Origin: Rhodococcus sp. (in: high G+C Gram-positive bacteria) | GTDB taxonomy: Bacteria > Actinomycetota > Actinomycetes > Mycobacteriales > Mycobacteriaceae | NCBI RefSeq assembly: GCF_023264675.1 | Contig: NZ_JAHFVG010000015.1 | Coordinates: forward strand, 1-64,000 | Direction of reading: 5' to 3' | DNA length: 64,000 nucleotides | Shown: positions 37,411 through 45,811 of the stretch, one piece after another | Layout: the number at the start of each line of letters is the position of its first letter | How positions within the stretch are numbered: position 1 is the first letter of the stretch | Program-made: the position numbers and the translations under genes | The notes under the pieces: model-generated | Told to the model about the DNA's origin: nothing | What the model saw: the letters and a program-made list of their open reading frames with translations, nothing else | The model's database searches: none

Positions 37411-39132
37411 GTGACAGAGTTCAATCGCCGCACCTTCATCGCGGCAACGGCAGGTGCCGTCGCTGCGGCATCGGTAGTGCGAGCAGTTCCCGCCGGTGCG
37501 GCCCCTTTCGGGAGTTCGGAAACGACCATCCCTGCACCCCCGAACTTTCCGGCCGGAATCCCGCTCTATCAGCAGCGTTACCAGAACTGGTCGAAAGAGA
37601 TCATTCTCGACGCCATCTGGACCTGTTCGCCGGTGACCCCGGACGACGTTGTACGACTGGCCAATTGGGCACACGAGAACAACTATCGCATTCGCCCTCG
37701 CGGGGCCATGCACGGTTGGACCCCGCTGACCATCGTGAACGGCGAGAACGTCGACCGAACAGTCCTGGTCGACACCATGGTTCACCTCGACGGCATCGCG
37801 GTGGACCCGGCTGCAAGCACCGTGACCGCAGGCGCGGGCGCTACCCTCGAGGCAATTCTGCAGCAGCTGGAAGACAACGGGCTCGGCTGGGTCAGCGTCC
37901 CGGCTCCTGGCGTGTTGTCGGTGGCGGGCGCTCTCGCCGTCGATGCGCACGGGGCTGCAGTGCCTGCGGTAGGTGAATCCCCCGTGCCCGGAACGACCTA
38001 CGGTTCGCTCAGCAATCTCGTCACGTCGCTGACCGCCGTGGTGTGGGACGGATCCGCCTATGGGCTGCGAACGTTCGACCGCTCCGAATCCGAGATCACG
38101 CCACTCCTCGCGCACCTGGGCCGTACCTTCCTGACGTCGGTGACGATGCAGGCAGGCGCCAATCCGAAGATGCGATGCCAGAGCTACACCGACATCGGCT
38201 GGCGCGAATTGTTCGGCGCACCAGGTGCTTCGGGTCGAACATTCGAGAAGTATCTCGACGAGACCGGACGAGTCGAGGCGATCTGGTATCCCTTCACGGA
38301 GAATCCCTGGCTCAAGGTGTGGTCGGTCTGCCCGAACAAACCGGCGACGGCACGCGAGGTGTCCGGGCCGTACAACTACATCTTCTCCGACAACCTCCCC
38401 GAGATCGCCTCCGACCTGATCGGGCAGATCACTGCCGGAAATACATTCATTGCACCGGCTTTCGGGCAGGTCTTCTACGGAACGACGGTTGCGGGGTTGG
38501 CCGCGACCGCATCGAACGACCTCTGGGGATGGGCCAAGGACGTACAGTTCTACATCAAACCGAGCACACTCCTGCTTACCGAGGGAGGCGGCGCCGTCAT
38601 CACCTCGAGAGCGAACGTCGCTCAGGTGATCGCTGACTTCACGCAGTGGTTCCACGAGCGCACCTCGTACTATCAGTCCATCGGTCAGTTCCCCATCAAC
38701 GGCCCCGTCGAGATTCGTTGTTGCGGCATGGACGACCCGGCCGATGTCGTCGTCGACTCGGCAGGGCCGCCGACCATCTCCGCGATGCGGCCGCGGCCCG
38801 ACCATCCGGAGTGGAACACCGCCGTCTGGCTCAATGTCCTCGGCGTCCCGGGAACGCCGGGGATGTTCGCGTTCTATCGCGAGATGGAGCAATGGATGCG
38901 CGGTCACTACGTCGGCGACCGGGCGACGTTCCGCCCCGAGTGGTCCAAGGGCTGGGCCTTCAGCACCGAGCTCCCCTACAAGGACGCAGCGGTCATCGAG
39001 ACCACGCTGCCGAACACCTACCGAGAGGGTGTCCCCGGCACCGAGAACTGGGACACCGCCCGGGCGACCTACAACGCGCTCGACCCACACCGGATCTATA
39101 GCAACACCTTGATCGACCAGCTACTGCCCTGA
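37411..39132 (+). CDS. Secreted class II cholesterol oxidase (VAO family, covalent FAD)
   Basis: A 573-residue flavoprotein. The N-terminus NRRTFIAATAGAVAAASVV is a twin-arginine (Tat) signal, giving export with bound FAD. The body resembles the Brevibacterium sterolicum class II cholesterol oxidase of the vanillyl-alcohol-oxidase family: RPRGAMHGWTPL contains His101, the expected covalent FAD attachment residue, within the PP-loop FAD domain. A cholesterol-oxidase substrate-binding domain follows. It would oxidise and isomerise cholesterol to cholest-4-en-3-one outside the cell, releasing H2O2. The start is GTG at 37411 with CGGAG upstream, 25 bases after the MaoC gene, so it probably shares the kstD transcript. 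Confidence 0.9.
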   Translation: MTEFNRRTFIAATAGAVAAASVVRAVPAGAAPFGSSETTIPAPPNFPAGIPLYQQRYQNWSKEIILDAIWTCSPVTPDDVVRLANWAHENNYRIRPRGAMHGWTPLTIVNGENVDRTVLVDTMVHLDGIAVDPAASTVTAGAGATLEAILQQLEDNGLGWVSVPAPGVLSVAGALAVDAHGAAVPAVGESPVPGTTYGSLSNLVTSLTAVVWDGSAYGLRTFDRSESEITPLLAHLGRTFLTSVTMQAGANPKMRCQSYTDIGWRELFGAPGASGRTFEKYLDETGRVEAIWYPFTENPWLKVWSVCPNKPATAREVSGPYNYIFSDNLPEIASDLIGQITAGNTFIAPAFGQVFYGTTVAGLAATASNDLWGWAKDVQFYIKPSTLLLTEGGGAVITSRANVAQVIADFTQWFHERTSYYQSIGQFPINGPVEIRCCGMDDPADVVVDSAGPPTISAMRPRPDHPEWNTAVWLNVLGVPGTPGMFAFYREMEQWMRGHYVGDRATFRPEWSKGWAFSTELPYKDAAVIETTLPNTYREGVPGTENWDTARATYNALDPHRIYSNTLIDQLLP

Positions 39133-39312
39133 ACCGCCGGCCACGATGGTCTTCCCGGGCGCCTGCGGATGCTCGTCTCGCCGCCATCGACGGTTCGGTA
39201 CTCGCGATTCGGCACTCGCGTTTCGGCGTTGTACATGATCCGCGGCACCCGAATGTGGCACCGTTGAGGAGGTTCGAACACTCCAAGGCGCTTCGTAGGG
39301 AGGACGCACCCC

Positions 39313-41559
39313 GTGAAATGGTGGCTGTTTCCGGCCCTGGGCGGGCTGGTGGGCGTCGCCTACTTCCTGGTGCCACCAGGTATCTGGTCGGAGTCCGTCT
39401 TCGTCGGAATCGGACTGTTGTCGGTTGCAACGATGGTCGCCGGGATCCGGAGGAATCGACCCGACTTCGCCGTGCCGTGGATCTTGACCACCGCCGGCTG
39501 CGGATTGTGGGTCATCGGCGACCTGGCATATCTGACTCTCACCGATGTCGACGGTCACGTTGCGACAGCATCGATCGCCGACGTGATCTACCTGCTCGGT
39601 TACCCGGTGCTCGCAACGGGGCTGTTTCTTCTCGTCCGTAAGCACTGGCGTCGGGGCGAACTCGGCTACATCGTCAACAGCTCCATCGTGATGATCGCGT
39701 TCGGGTTGCTGTTGTGGGTTTTCGTCGTCCATCCCAACGCCGACCTGTCGACCACCGCAGGCGTCATCGGCGTCGCCTACCCGGCCATGGACGTGTACTT
39801 ACTCGGCCTACTCGTCCATTTCATCGGAGCCACGCAATGGAAGAGCCTCTCCTTTCGGTTGATGACGGTCGCGCTCGTCGTGGTGCTGGTCGCCGACACC
39901 GCATCGAACGTCACCTCGATCGCGCTCACATCCACCGGACCGAACATTCTCGATGTCGGTTACCTGTCCTTCTATCTGCTGATGGGCACCGCAGCATTGC
40001 ATCCGTCGATGCGGATGTTGACGCCGGACGTACCGAGCGGGCGAAGTTCCACTGCGGCCGCGTCCTTCGGCACGCCCACAGTCGTGTTGCTCACCGTCGC
40101 CGCGCTGACGCCGCCCGCGGCCATGGTCATCCTGCTCGCGCGAGGCGAGCCTGTGGCGAACTGGGGCTGGAGCCTTGTCCTGTGCGCCACGGTGCTGGTC
40201 TGTCTCGTCTTCGTGCGAGTAATCGAGCTTCTTCGATTACTGCACCGCCAGACACGATCGCTGCGCGCCATCGCGCACACCGATTCCCTCACCGGGCTGC
40301 TCAACAGACGCGGACTCGAAGACTGGATCGACGACGGCGACTCGCCTCTCGCACTGCTGCTGCTGGACATCGACCGCTTCCAGGACATCAACGACACGTT
40401 CGGCCACACCATCGGTGATGCGGTTCTGCGGGCGGTCGCCGACCGACTGCGCCGCGCGGTCAAGGTCTGGGGGGTCGTCGGCCGCCTGGGTGCCGACGAA
40501 TTCGCGGTGGGACTGCGAGGAGACGAAGCGCAAGCCCGTGCCGTAGCCACCGCGATGCACGATTCGTTGCGGCGCCCGGTGACCGTCCGCGGTGCGACGC
40601 TCCTCGTCGAAGCGAGCATCGGAATCGCCACCGGCCGACGCTACGACGGTGCCGAAGCCCTGCTCCAACATTCCAACCTCGCCATGCAGTCGGCCAAGAC
40701 AGTGCAGCCGCGGATCGCGACCTACGCGACCTCGATGGATCGCGACAGCAGCCGACAGCTGCTGCTCCTGAGTGATCTCACCGCCGCCATCGAACACGAC
40801 GGGCTCGAGATCTACTACCAACCACAAGTGGACCTTCGGTCCATGACGGTCACCGGCGTCGAAGCGCTCCTTCGCTGGAACCACCCGATATCGGGGCTGC
40901 TCGAGCCGGACCTGTTTCTTCCGATGGCCGAGCGCACCGGCCTCATCCGGCCGCTCCTCGACGTCGTGCTTCGCAAGGCTCTCGTGCAACGTCAGACATG
41001 GAGCCGGGACGGAATCGAACTCCGTGTATCGGTCAACATCTCCACCCGGAACCTTCTCGACAGCAGCATCGTCGAACAGGTTGCCCGCGCGCTGCAGGAC
41101 GCACAAGCACGCCCGCAGTGCCTCGTCATCGAAATCACCGAAACCGCGGCGATGACGGATCCACCAGGAGCCGTCGACGCCCTGCTGGGGTTGCGCGCGC
41201 TCGGAATCACGCTGGCCATCGACGATTACGGCACCGGATACAGCTCGCTCGCCTACCTGCAGCAGTTGCCGGTTCAACAGCTCAAGATCGACAAGGCCTT
41301 CGTCAAGGACATGGCGGCCATCCCGGCGCACCACGTGATCGTGCGCTCCACCATCGACCTCGCCCGAGCACTCGGACTCACGATCACCGCCGAAGGCGTC
41401 GAGAACGACGAAACACTGCTGGAGTTGACAACAATGGGCTGCCACTACGCTCAGGGATACCACGTCGGTCGTCCTATGCCGGCCGACGAGATACCGGCCG
41501 CTGTGGCGAAGGTGCACACCGAGCTCGGAGAATTGAGGACGGTACATGAACGACGATAG
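39313..41559 (+). CDS. Membrane GGDEF-EAL protein (c-di-GMP turnover)
   Basis: A 748-residue protein. Residues 1 to about 310 contain eight to ten membrane segments (an MASE-like sensor region). A GGDEF domain follows (DSLTGLLNRRG near residue 328, LLLDIDRFQDINDTFGHTIGD near residue 350), but its signature reads GADEF at 393-397, first Gly kept and second changed to Ala. The EAL domain is complete with EALLRW at 517-522 and IDDYGTGYSSLAYL near residue 635. The protein may both make and break c-di-GMP, or act mainly as a phosphodiesterase. The start is GTG at 39313 with GGGAGGA upstream. It overlaps bluB by 14 bases. Confidence 0.92.
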   Translation: MKWWLFPALGGLVGVAYFLVPPGIWSESVFVGIGLLSVATMVAGIRRNRPDFAVPWILTTAGCGLWVIGDLAYLTLTDVDGHVATASIADVIYLLGYPVLATGLFLLVRKHWRRGELGYIVNSSIVMIAFGLLLWVFVVHPNADLSTTAGVIGVAYPAMDVYLLGLLVHFIGATQWKSLSFRLMTVALVVVLVADTASNVTSIALTSTGPNILDVGYLSFYLLMGTAALHPSMRMLTPDVPSGRSSTAAASFGTPTVVLLTVAALTPPAAMVILLARGEPVANWGWSLVLCATVLVCLVFVRVIELLRLLHRQTRSLRAIAHTDSLTGLLNRRGLEDWIDDGDSPLALLLLDIDRFQDINDTFGHTIGDAVLRAVADRLRRAVKVWGVVGRLGADEFAVGLRGDEAQARAVATAMHDSLRRPVTVRGATLLVEASIGIATGRRYDGAEALLQHSNLAMQSAKTVQPRIATYATSMDRDSSRQLLLLSDLTAAIEHDGLEIYYQPQVDLRSMTVTGVEALLRWNHPISGLLEPDLFLPMAERTGLIRPLLDVVLRKALVQRQTWSRDGIELRVSVNISTRNLLDSSIVEQVARALQDAQARPQCLVIEITETAAMTDPPGAVDALLGLRALGITLAIDDYGTGYSSLAYLQQLPVQQLKIDKAFVKDMAAIPAHHVIVRSTIDLARALGLTITAEGVENDETLLELTTMGCHYAQGYHVGRPMPADEIPAAVAKVHTELGELRTVHERR

Positions 41560-42190
41560 TCCGATGTCGGTATATGCGGCGATCCAGTCGCGACGCGACG
41601 TCCGTAGCGAGTTCGACGGCACCGTGATCGACGACGAAGTACTGCAACGGATCCTGGATGCTGCACATCGCGCTCCGAGCGTCGGAAACACTCAGCCGTG
41701 GGACTTCGTGATCGTTCGATCACCGAAGACCCTGGCAGACTTCGACGCTCACGTTGCCGAGAAGCGTGCGGCGTTCGCCGAATCGCTTCCGGCCGACCGG
41801 CGGACGACGTTCGACCCCATCCGAATCGAAGGAATCGAGACCAGCCGAACCGGTGTCGTCGTCACCTACGACCCGTCCCGCGGCGGACGCCACATTCTCG
41901 GGCGCGCCACCGTCGACGACACCGGCATCTTCTCGGCCGTCTTGGCTATCGAAAACCTGTGGCTCGCCGCCATTTCGGAAGGAATCGGCGTCGGCTGGGT
42001 GTCGTTCTACCAGGAGGATTACTTGACCGAACTGCTGGAAATCCCGGCCCCCGTCCGGCCGATCGCCTGGCTGTGCGTCGGCCCGGTAACCGAATTCCAA
42101 CAGGTACCGGACCTCGAGCGATTCGGATGGCGTGAGCGTCGCCCACTGAGCGCTGCCCTGCACTACGAGAAGTTCGGTGGCACGTCATGA
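41546..42190 (+). CDS. bluB: 5,6-dimethylbenzimidazole synthase BluB
   Basis: A 214-residue flavin-destructase of the nitroreductase fold that converts FMNH2 and O2 into 5,6-dimethylbenzimidazole, the lower ligand of vitamin B12. Typical stretches are IQSRRDVRSEF, AHRAPSVGNTQPWDFVIVRS with the flavin contacts, GRHILGRATVDDTG, and ENLWLAAISEGIGVGWVSFYQ. The start lies inside the end of the GGDEF-EAL gene and the stop overlaps the next gene as ATGA, so all three are translationally linked. No other cobalamin gene or cobalamin riboswitch is visible nearby. Confidence 0.9.
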   Translation: MNDDSPMSVYAAIQSRRDVRSEFDGTVIDDEVLQRILDAAHRAPSVGNTQPWDFVIVRSPKTLADFDAHVAEKRAAFAESLPADRRTTFDPIRIEGIETSRTGVVVTYDPSRGGRHILGRATVDDTGIFSAVLAIENLWLAAISEGIGVGWVSFYQEDYLTELLEIPAPVRPIAWLCVGPVTEFQQVPDLERFGWRERRPLSAALHYEKFGGTS

Positions 42191-43245
42191 GGCCCGCTCT
42201 CGGTCTTGTCCCACCGAAGATTTTGACCGCAGTCGCTCTGACAGCAGTCGTTCTGACAGCAACGGTTCTGGCCACATCGTGCAGCAACGACACCGAAGCG
42301 CCTCCCGCGTCCACTCCTGCCGCCGAGCCTGCCGCCGCACCCGAGTCGACGATGCCCGCCGGTGCGGTCGTCCCGCTGGCGGGCGGTCCGGAGGGGATCG
42401 TCGTCACCTCGTCGGGCATCGCCGCCGTCGGAGTACGCAATCCTGACGGAATTCGACTGCTCGACGCCTCTACCGGCGCCGAGCGCGCCTTCGTCCCGAC
42501 GTCCGGTGCACCGCGGCATCTCTCCCTCGCCGGACCGGATGGTCCCGTGCTCGCTCCGCTCGAACAGACCGACGAATTGCTCAGCGTCGACCCGACGAGC
42601 GGAGCGGTTCTGGACCTGGTGGCAGGCGTCGGGAGGCAACCGCACGACGCCGTCGCAGTCTCGGACGGAACCATCGTCGTCACCAACGAAATGGGCGGCG
42701 GAGTGGTGTTCGTGCGCGACGGGAAGGTGGCGTCGAGCCTGCCTCCCGGCCCGGTGCAACCTGGCGGAGTCGCCGCAGTCGGTGATCTTGCCGCTGTGGC
42801 CGACGTGCAGGGAAACGGTATCTGGATCTACGGCGGCGAAAAGTTGGTGACTCAGGCGCCGCTCGGCACCAAGCTCACCCACGCCCTCTCGCTGGGCGGC
42901 GATCGAGCAGCATTCGCCGACACCGACGGAGGTGCGGTGTTCATCGAACGGATTGCGCAGGACGTCACCGAGATCGCCAGGATCGATACTCCGGGGAAGC
43001 CCTACGGACTCGCGTTCGATCCTCGGCGACAGCTTCTGTTGATCACACTGACGGAGTCGAACATCCTTCGCGCAGTGGATATCGCCGATCCGGCGGCACC
43101 GCGATGGGTGGCCGACCTCCCGACGGTTCGCCAACCCAATTCGGTTGCAGTCGATCCAGTTTCCGGGTCGGTGCTCGTCACCGGAAGTGATCCAGGCGAC
43201 GACTCGTCGGTACAAATCATTCCGGCCGGCTCGATCGCCCCCTGA
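42187..43245 (+). CDS. Secreted beta-propeller protein, possible lipoprotein
   Basis: A 352-residue exported protein. The N-terminus has a hydrophobic signal (LTAVALTAVVLTATVLATSC) ending at a Cys that may be a lipidation site, although Ala at -3 is a weak lipobox. A short Pro/Ala/Glu linker follows, then a YncE/YVTN-like beta-propeller of repeated blades with GGPEGIVVTSSGIAAVG, QPHDAVAVSDGTIVVTN, QPGGVAAVGDLAAVAD and KPYGLAFDPRRQLLLIT. Function is unknown; such propellers often bind metals or partner proteins. Its start overlaps the bluB stop. Confidence 0.75.
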   Translation: MRPALGLVPPKILTAVALTAVVLTATVLATSCSNDTEAPPASTPAAEPAAAPESTMPAGAVVPLAGGPEGIVVTSSGIAAVGVRNPDGIRLLDASTGAERAFVPTSGAPRHLSLAGPDGPVLAPLEQTDELLSVDPTSGAVLDLVAGVGRQPHDAVAVSDGTIVVTNEMGGGVVFVRDGKVASSLPPGPVQPGGVAAVGDLAAVADVQGNGIWIYGGEKLVTQAPLGTKLTHALSLGGDRAAFADTDGGAVFIERIAQDVTEIARIDTPGKPYGLAFDPRRQLLLITLTESNILRAVDIADPAAPRWVADLPTVRQPNSVAVDPVSGSVLVTGSDPGDDSSVQIIPAGSIAP

Positions 43246-43400
43246 GCCTCGCCGATCTGCCCTGAGTCTTACCCGACCTACCCCTGACCCTTACCGACCT
43301 GCCGCGACGCTGCCGATTTCTCTGGGCCCTACCGATCGCCCTGACCCTTACCGATAACCCTGCCCCTTACCGACGGCCCTGCCTCATGCCCGACTCGAGC
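43246..43400. repeat. Degenerate tandem repeat, about 19-20-base units
   Basis: Between two converging genes, about eight degenerate copies of a unit close to ccctgacccttaccgacctg follow each other (for example near 43260, 43281, 43340, 43362). No gene is visible within it. It has no obvious hairpin and may replace a terminator. Confidence 0.65.
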
Positions 43401-43455
43401 CGAGGCTCCTACTTCGTGCACGTCGGCTGCGTGTCCGGCGCTGGGCGGGGCGGGC

Positions 43456-43953
43456 TCACCAACCCCAGCTGCCGGGGATGCCCTTGAACGGTCCGACGAC
43501 GTCACCGGTGATCCACCCTTCGTAGAATCCACCTTCCTGCGGGGTGACACGCTCGCCGTCCACCTCGCACTCCAACCGGCTCGGCGAGAACGCGAGGTGG
43601 CCGGTGATCGGGAGGAAACCCGCGGTAGGCGTCTCGTAACTCCAGCCGGCACCGACGCTTATCTCGTTGTCGCCGTGCACATCCCAGTACGTGGCCGCGC
43701 CCTTCCACTCGCAGTGCGTGGAGCGGGTCTCGGACGGGGTGAGTGCACCGGCCGCGACGTCGTCGCGAGGGACGTACCAGGTAGGCGGATGGCTGGTCTC
43801 GAGAACACGCCACGCATCGCGGGTCTCGGCGATCAGCACCCCCTTGAACCGGACGGTGATCAACCGGGTCGACTGCTCGAGAAGCGGCGGCCGCGGGTAA
43901 TCCCACACGGATTCTTGTCCCGGGCCGGGCACCTCCGGCTTGATCTTGCTCAT
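43456..43953 (-). CDS. DUF427 protein
   Basis: A 165-residue protein of the DUF427 family (a small beta-rich nucleotidyltransferase-like fold of unknown function). Typical features are the TRLITVRFKGVLIAETRDAWRVLETSHPPTWYVPRDDV opening, HCEWKGAATYWDV in the middle and GGFYEGWITGDVVGPFKGIPGSWGW at the end. No signal peptide or membrane segment is seen. It is transcribed alone. Confidence 0.85.
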   Translation of the reverse strand: MSKIKPEVPGPGQESVWDYPRPPLLEQSTRLITVRFKGVLIAETRDAWRVLETSHPPTWYVPRDDVAAGALTPSETRSTHCEWKGAATYWDVHGDNEISVGAGWSYETPTAGFLPITGHLAFSPSRLECEVDGERVTPQEGGFYEGWITGDVVGPFKGIPGSWGW

Positions 43954-44044
43954 CTTCCCGATAGTGCCATCGGCAGGTCGTGCGGCGCCACCGATACGAG
44001 GTCACGCAGCCTCACACGTCTCGGGCAGCTGTTCTGATTCGACC

Positions 44045-44953
44045 TCACGGAGCATCCACCGGGTAAAGGTCGTCGACGCGGTCGTCGTCCAGGATCCAAC
44101 GGTCGACGTCTTCCAGCGGATCCCCGCTGGACTCGACGGTCGCCGCGATTCGGTGGTGTACGTCGGACACCCGACGCTCACCGGAACCCGGGCGCTCATC
44201 GGAAACCCGATCGTCGCTGGGCAACCGGTGTTCGACTGGCACGCGATGTTCGACCGGCGCGCGATTTTCGACAATCCGAGAAGTGAATGCATCGCCGGTC
44301 GAATCGGCCTGCATTCCCGGGCTCGGCGCCAACTCCCTCGGTACCGACTCACTGGGCGGGATCGAGGCGAACCGTGGATGAACGGTGGCCACCTCGGGTG
44401 GCGCGGGCTCATCGTCGAACGCCGACCGTTCATCAGTCCACCCTGCCGCCGACCGTTCACCCGGTTCGGAATCCACACTTTCAGGTCGCAGGGAGCGCTC
44501 GCGCGCCTGAGACCCACCGCTCGGGTGTTCGGCCGCCGGAACCGACGGGATTCGGACGAGAATGCCGAGACCGTGGGTGGCGGCCAGAAGGCTGACCGGT
44601 GCAACCGTCGCGATCGCGGCCGACAGTGCGGGATGCAAGGTGCCTGCTTGGGATATGAAGGCGTGCATCGCATTTGCGCCGATACTGACCAATGCCGCAG
44701 TGACGAGCACGCCCCAGAAGAAGCGACGCCCACCACGCTGATCCGGGAACTGAGCGAGCGCGATCACCGAAATCGTGGCCTGCAGGATGGTGCCGTCGAC
44801 GATGACAGGCCACAGCCACGACAGATTCCTCGGAACGCCCGCCATGGTGGCCAGATCCCAGAGAGCAGCAAAGCTGAGAACGAACGAGGCTATGCCGATG
44901 ACAGTGGTGATGACGACCGCACTGACGAGCGTCGCACGCAGGACCTTGTTCAT
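44045..44953 (-). CDS. DUF2637 membrane protein with long disordered tail
   Basis: A 302-residue protein. The first 135 or so residues carry four membrane segments of the DUF2637 (SpdB-like) type: a VVITTVIGIASFVLSFAALWDLA helix, LSWLWPVIVDGTI, FFWGVLVTAALVSIGANAMHAF and a VAPVSLLAATHGLGILV helix. The remaining 165 residues are rich in Pro, Ser, Glu and Arg without clear fold. DUF2637 proteins occur on actinobacterial plasmids (spread/transfer) and in chromosomes; the function here is unknown. No other plasmid genes are nearby. Confidence 0.75.
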   Translation of the reverse strand: MNKVLRATLVSAVVITTVIGIASFVLSFAALWDLATMAGVPRNLSWLWPVIVDGTILQATISVIALAQFPDQRGGRRFFWGVLVTAALVSIGANAMHAFISQAGTLHPALSAAIATVAPVSLLAATHGLGILVRIPSVPAAEHPSGGSQARERSLRPESVDSEPGERSAAGWTDERSAFDDEPAPPEVATVHPRFASIPPSESVPRELAPSPGMQADSTGDAFTSRIVENRAPVEHRVPVEHRLPSDDRVSDERPGSGERRVSDVHHRIAATVESSGDPLEDVDRWILDDDRVDDLYPVDAP

Positions 44954-44999
44954 GAGTCGTCATCATGCCCGGCAGCACCGACACGAACTGCGAGCCTGC

Positions 45000-45350
45000 T
45001 CAGCCGCCCACGGCAACGACATAGAACGCAGCGCCGATCGTGCAGGTGAGGATGCACAGCAACAATGTGCCCACCGCGAACGGCCACGCCATCCGTTTGC
45101 GCGCGATCCGCACCACCGTCAGGATCAGGCCGGCCACACCGATCACGCCTGCGGCCACCAGGGTCGCCGCCACCGCTGTGACGGCGCCGTCGGCACTGCA
45201 CGATTCCGGTGGGCAGTAGTCGAGAAACGCGAGCGAGAAGATTCCGACGAGCATGCCGAGTCCTCCGAGCATCACGGTGAACACCAGCGAGGTCACCGAG
45301 ATCGCCACGTCCCACCCCGGCACACGCGGACGGTTCTGGGGGCTGGACAC
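45000..45350 (-). CDS. Small membrane protein
   Basis: A 116-residue protein with three predicted membrane helices (about residues 15-40, 58-82 and 90-114) and two Cys residues in an extracytoplasmic loop (YCPPESCSADG). I do not recognise the family; it looks like the short DUF4190-type actinobacterial membrane proteins. It lies 46 bases upstream of the DUF2637 gene and 9 bases downstream of the whiB gene on the same strand, so the three may form one transcript. Confidence 0.6.
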   Translation of the reverse strand: MSSPQNRPRVPGWDVAISVTSLVFTVMLGGLGMLVGIFSLAFLDYCPPESCSADGAVTAVAATLVAAGVIGVAGLILTVVRIARKRMAWPFAVGTLLLCILTCTIGAAFYVVAVGG

Positions 45351-45359
45351 CAGGTGAGG

Positions 45360-45662
45360 TTAAGCGAGTTTCGGTTCGGCGCGGTAGTGGCCCGCACGAT
45401 CGTGCGCGGACATGCCTCCCCACACGCCGTACGGCTCGTTCGCCGCCAGAGCGTGAGATCGGCACTGCATCACAACCGGACACTGCGCGCAGACATCCTT
45501 CGCCTTGCGCTCGCGCATCGCTCGGGCGCGTCCACGTTCGCCTTCGGGATGGAAGAACACCGAGGAGTCGTAGCCTCGGCACAGGCCCGCGAGCTGCCAA
45601 TCCCATACATCGGCGGTGGGCACCGGAAGTTCGACCGGCCGCGAGGGCACACCTCTCACCAT
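45360..45662 (-). CDS. WhiB3-like iron-sulfur transcription regulator
   Basis: A 100-residue WhiB protein. The four Cys ligands of the 4Fe-4S cluster are in LAGLCRGYDSS and VCAQCPVVMQC, followed by the GVWGG turn (EPYGVWGGMSAHDR). The opening PVPTADVWDWQLAGLCRGYDSSVFFHPEGERGRAR resembles M. tuberculosis WhiB3, a redox sensor that regulates lipid metabolism with the housekeeping sigma factor. The basic tail after GVWGG is short and less charged than in Mtb WhiB3. Two palindromic sites lie upstream. Confidence 0.82.
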   Translation of the reverse strand: MVRGVPSRPVELPVPTADVWDWQLAGLCRGYDSSVFFHPEGERGRARAMRERKAKDVCAQCPVVMQCRSHALAANEPYGVWGGMSAHDRAGHYRAEPKLA

Positions 45663-45680
45663 CGTCCGTCTCCTTGGACA

Positions 45681-45741
45681 CTGAATGCATTCAGGCTTGT
45701 GACCTGTCCGCGGACTCCATTGTTGTCGTGAACCAGTTCAC
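45681..45741 (-). promoter_or_regulatory. Two palindromes upstream of the whiB gene
   Basis: ctgaatgcattcag (45681-45694) is a perfect 14-base palindrome 19 bases upstream of the start codon. gtgaaccagttcac (45728-45741) is an inverted repeat with 6-base arms, 66 bases upstream; it resembles but does not match the KstR consensus (two of eight fixed bases differ). They flank the likely promoter. Confidence 0.45.
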
Positions 45742-45811
45742 TATTTCTCATTCAACATACTTTTTGCAAGCAAATCATTCATTCGTATGCTTAAAAACCA
45801 GCACTGCTGCT

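Noticed and set aside
37360..39090. 576-codon open frame on the - strand
   Set aside because: Antisense to the cholesterol oxidase gene, which has a clear Tat signal and covalent FAD motif on the other strand.
45728..45741. gtgaaccagttcac as a twelfth KstR operator
   Set aside because: It differs from TnnAACnnGTTnnA at both outer fixed bases and lies before a whiB gene rather than a steroid gene, so I treat it as a different site.
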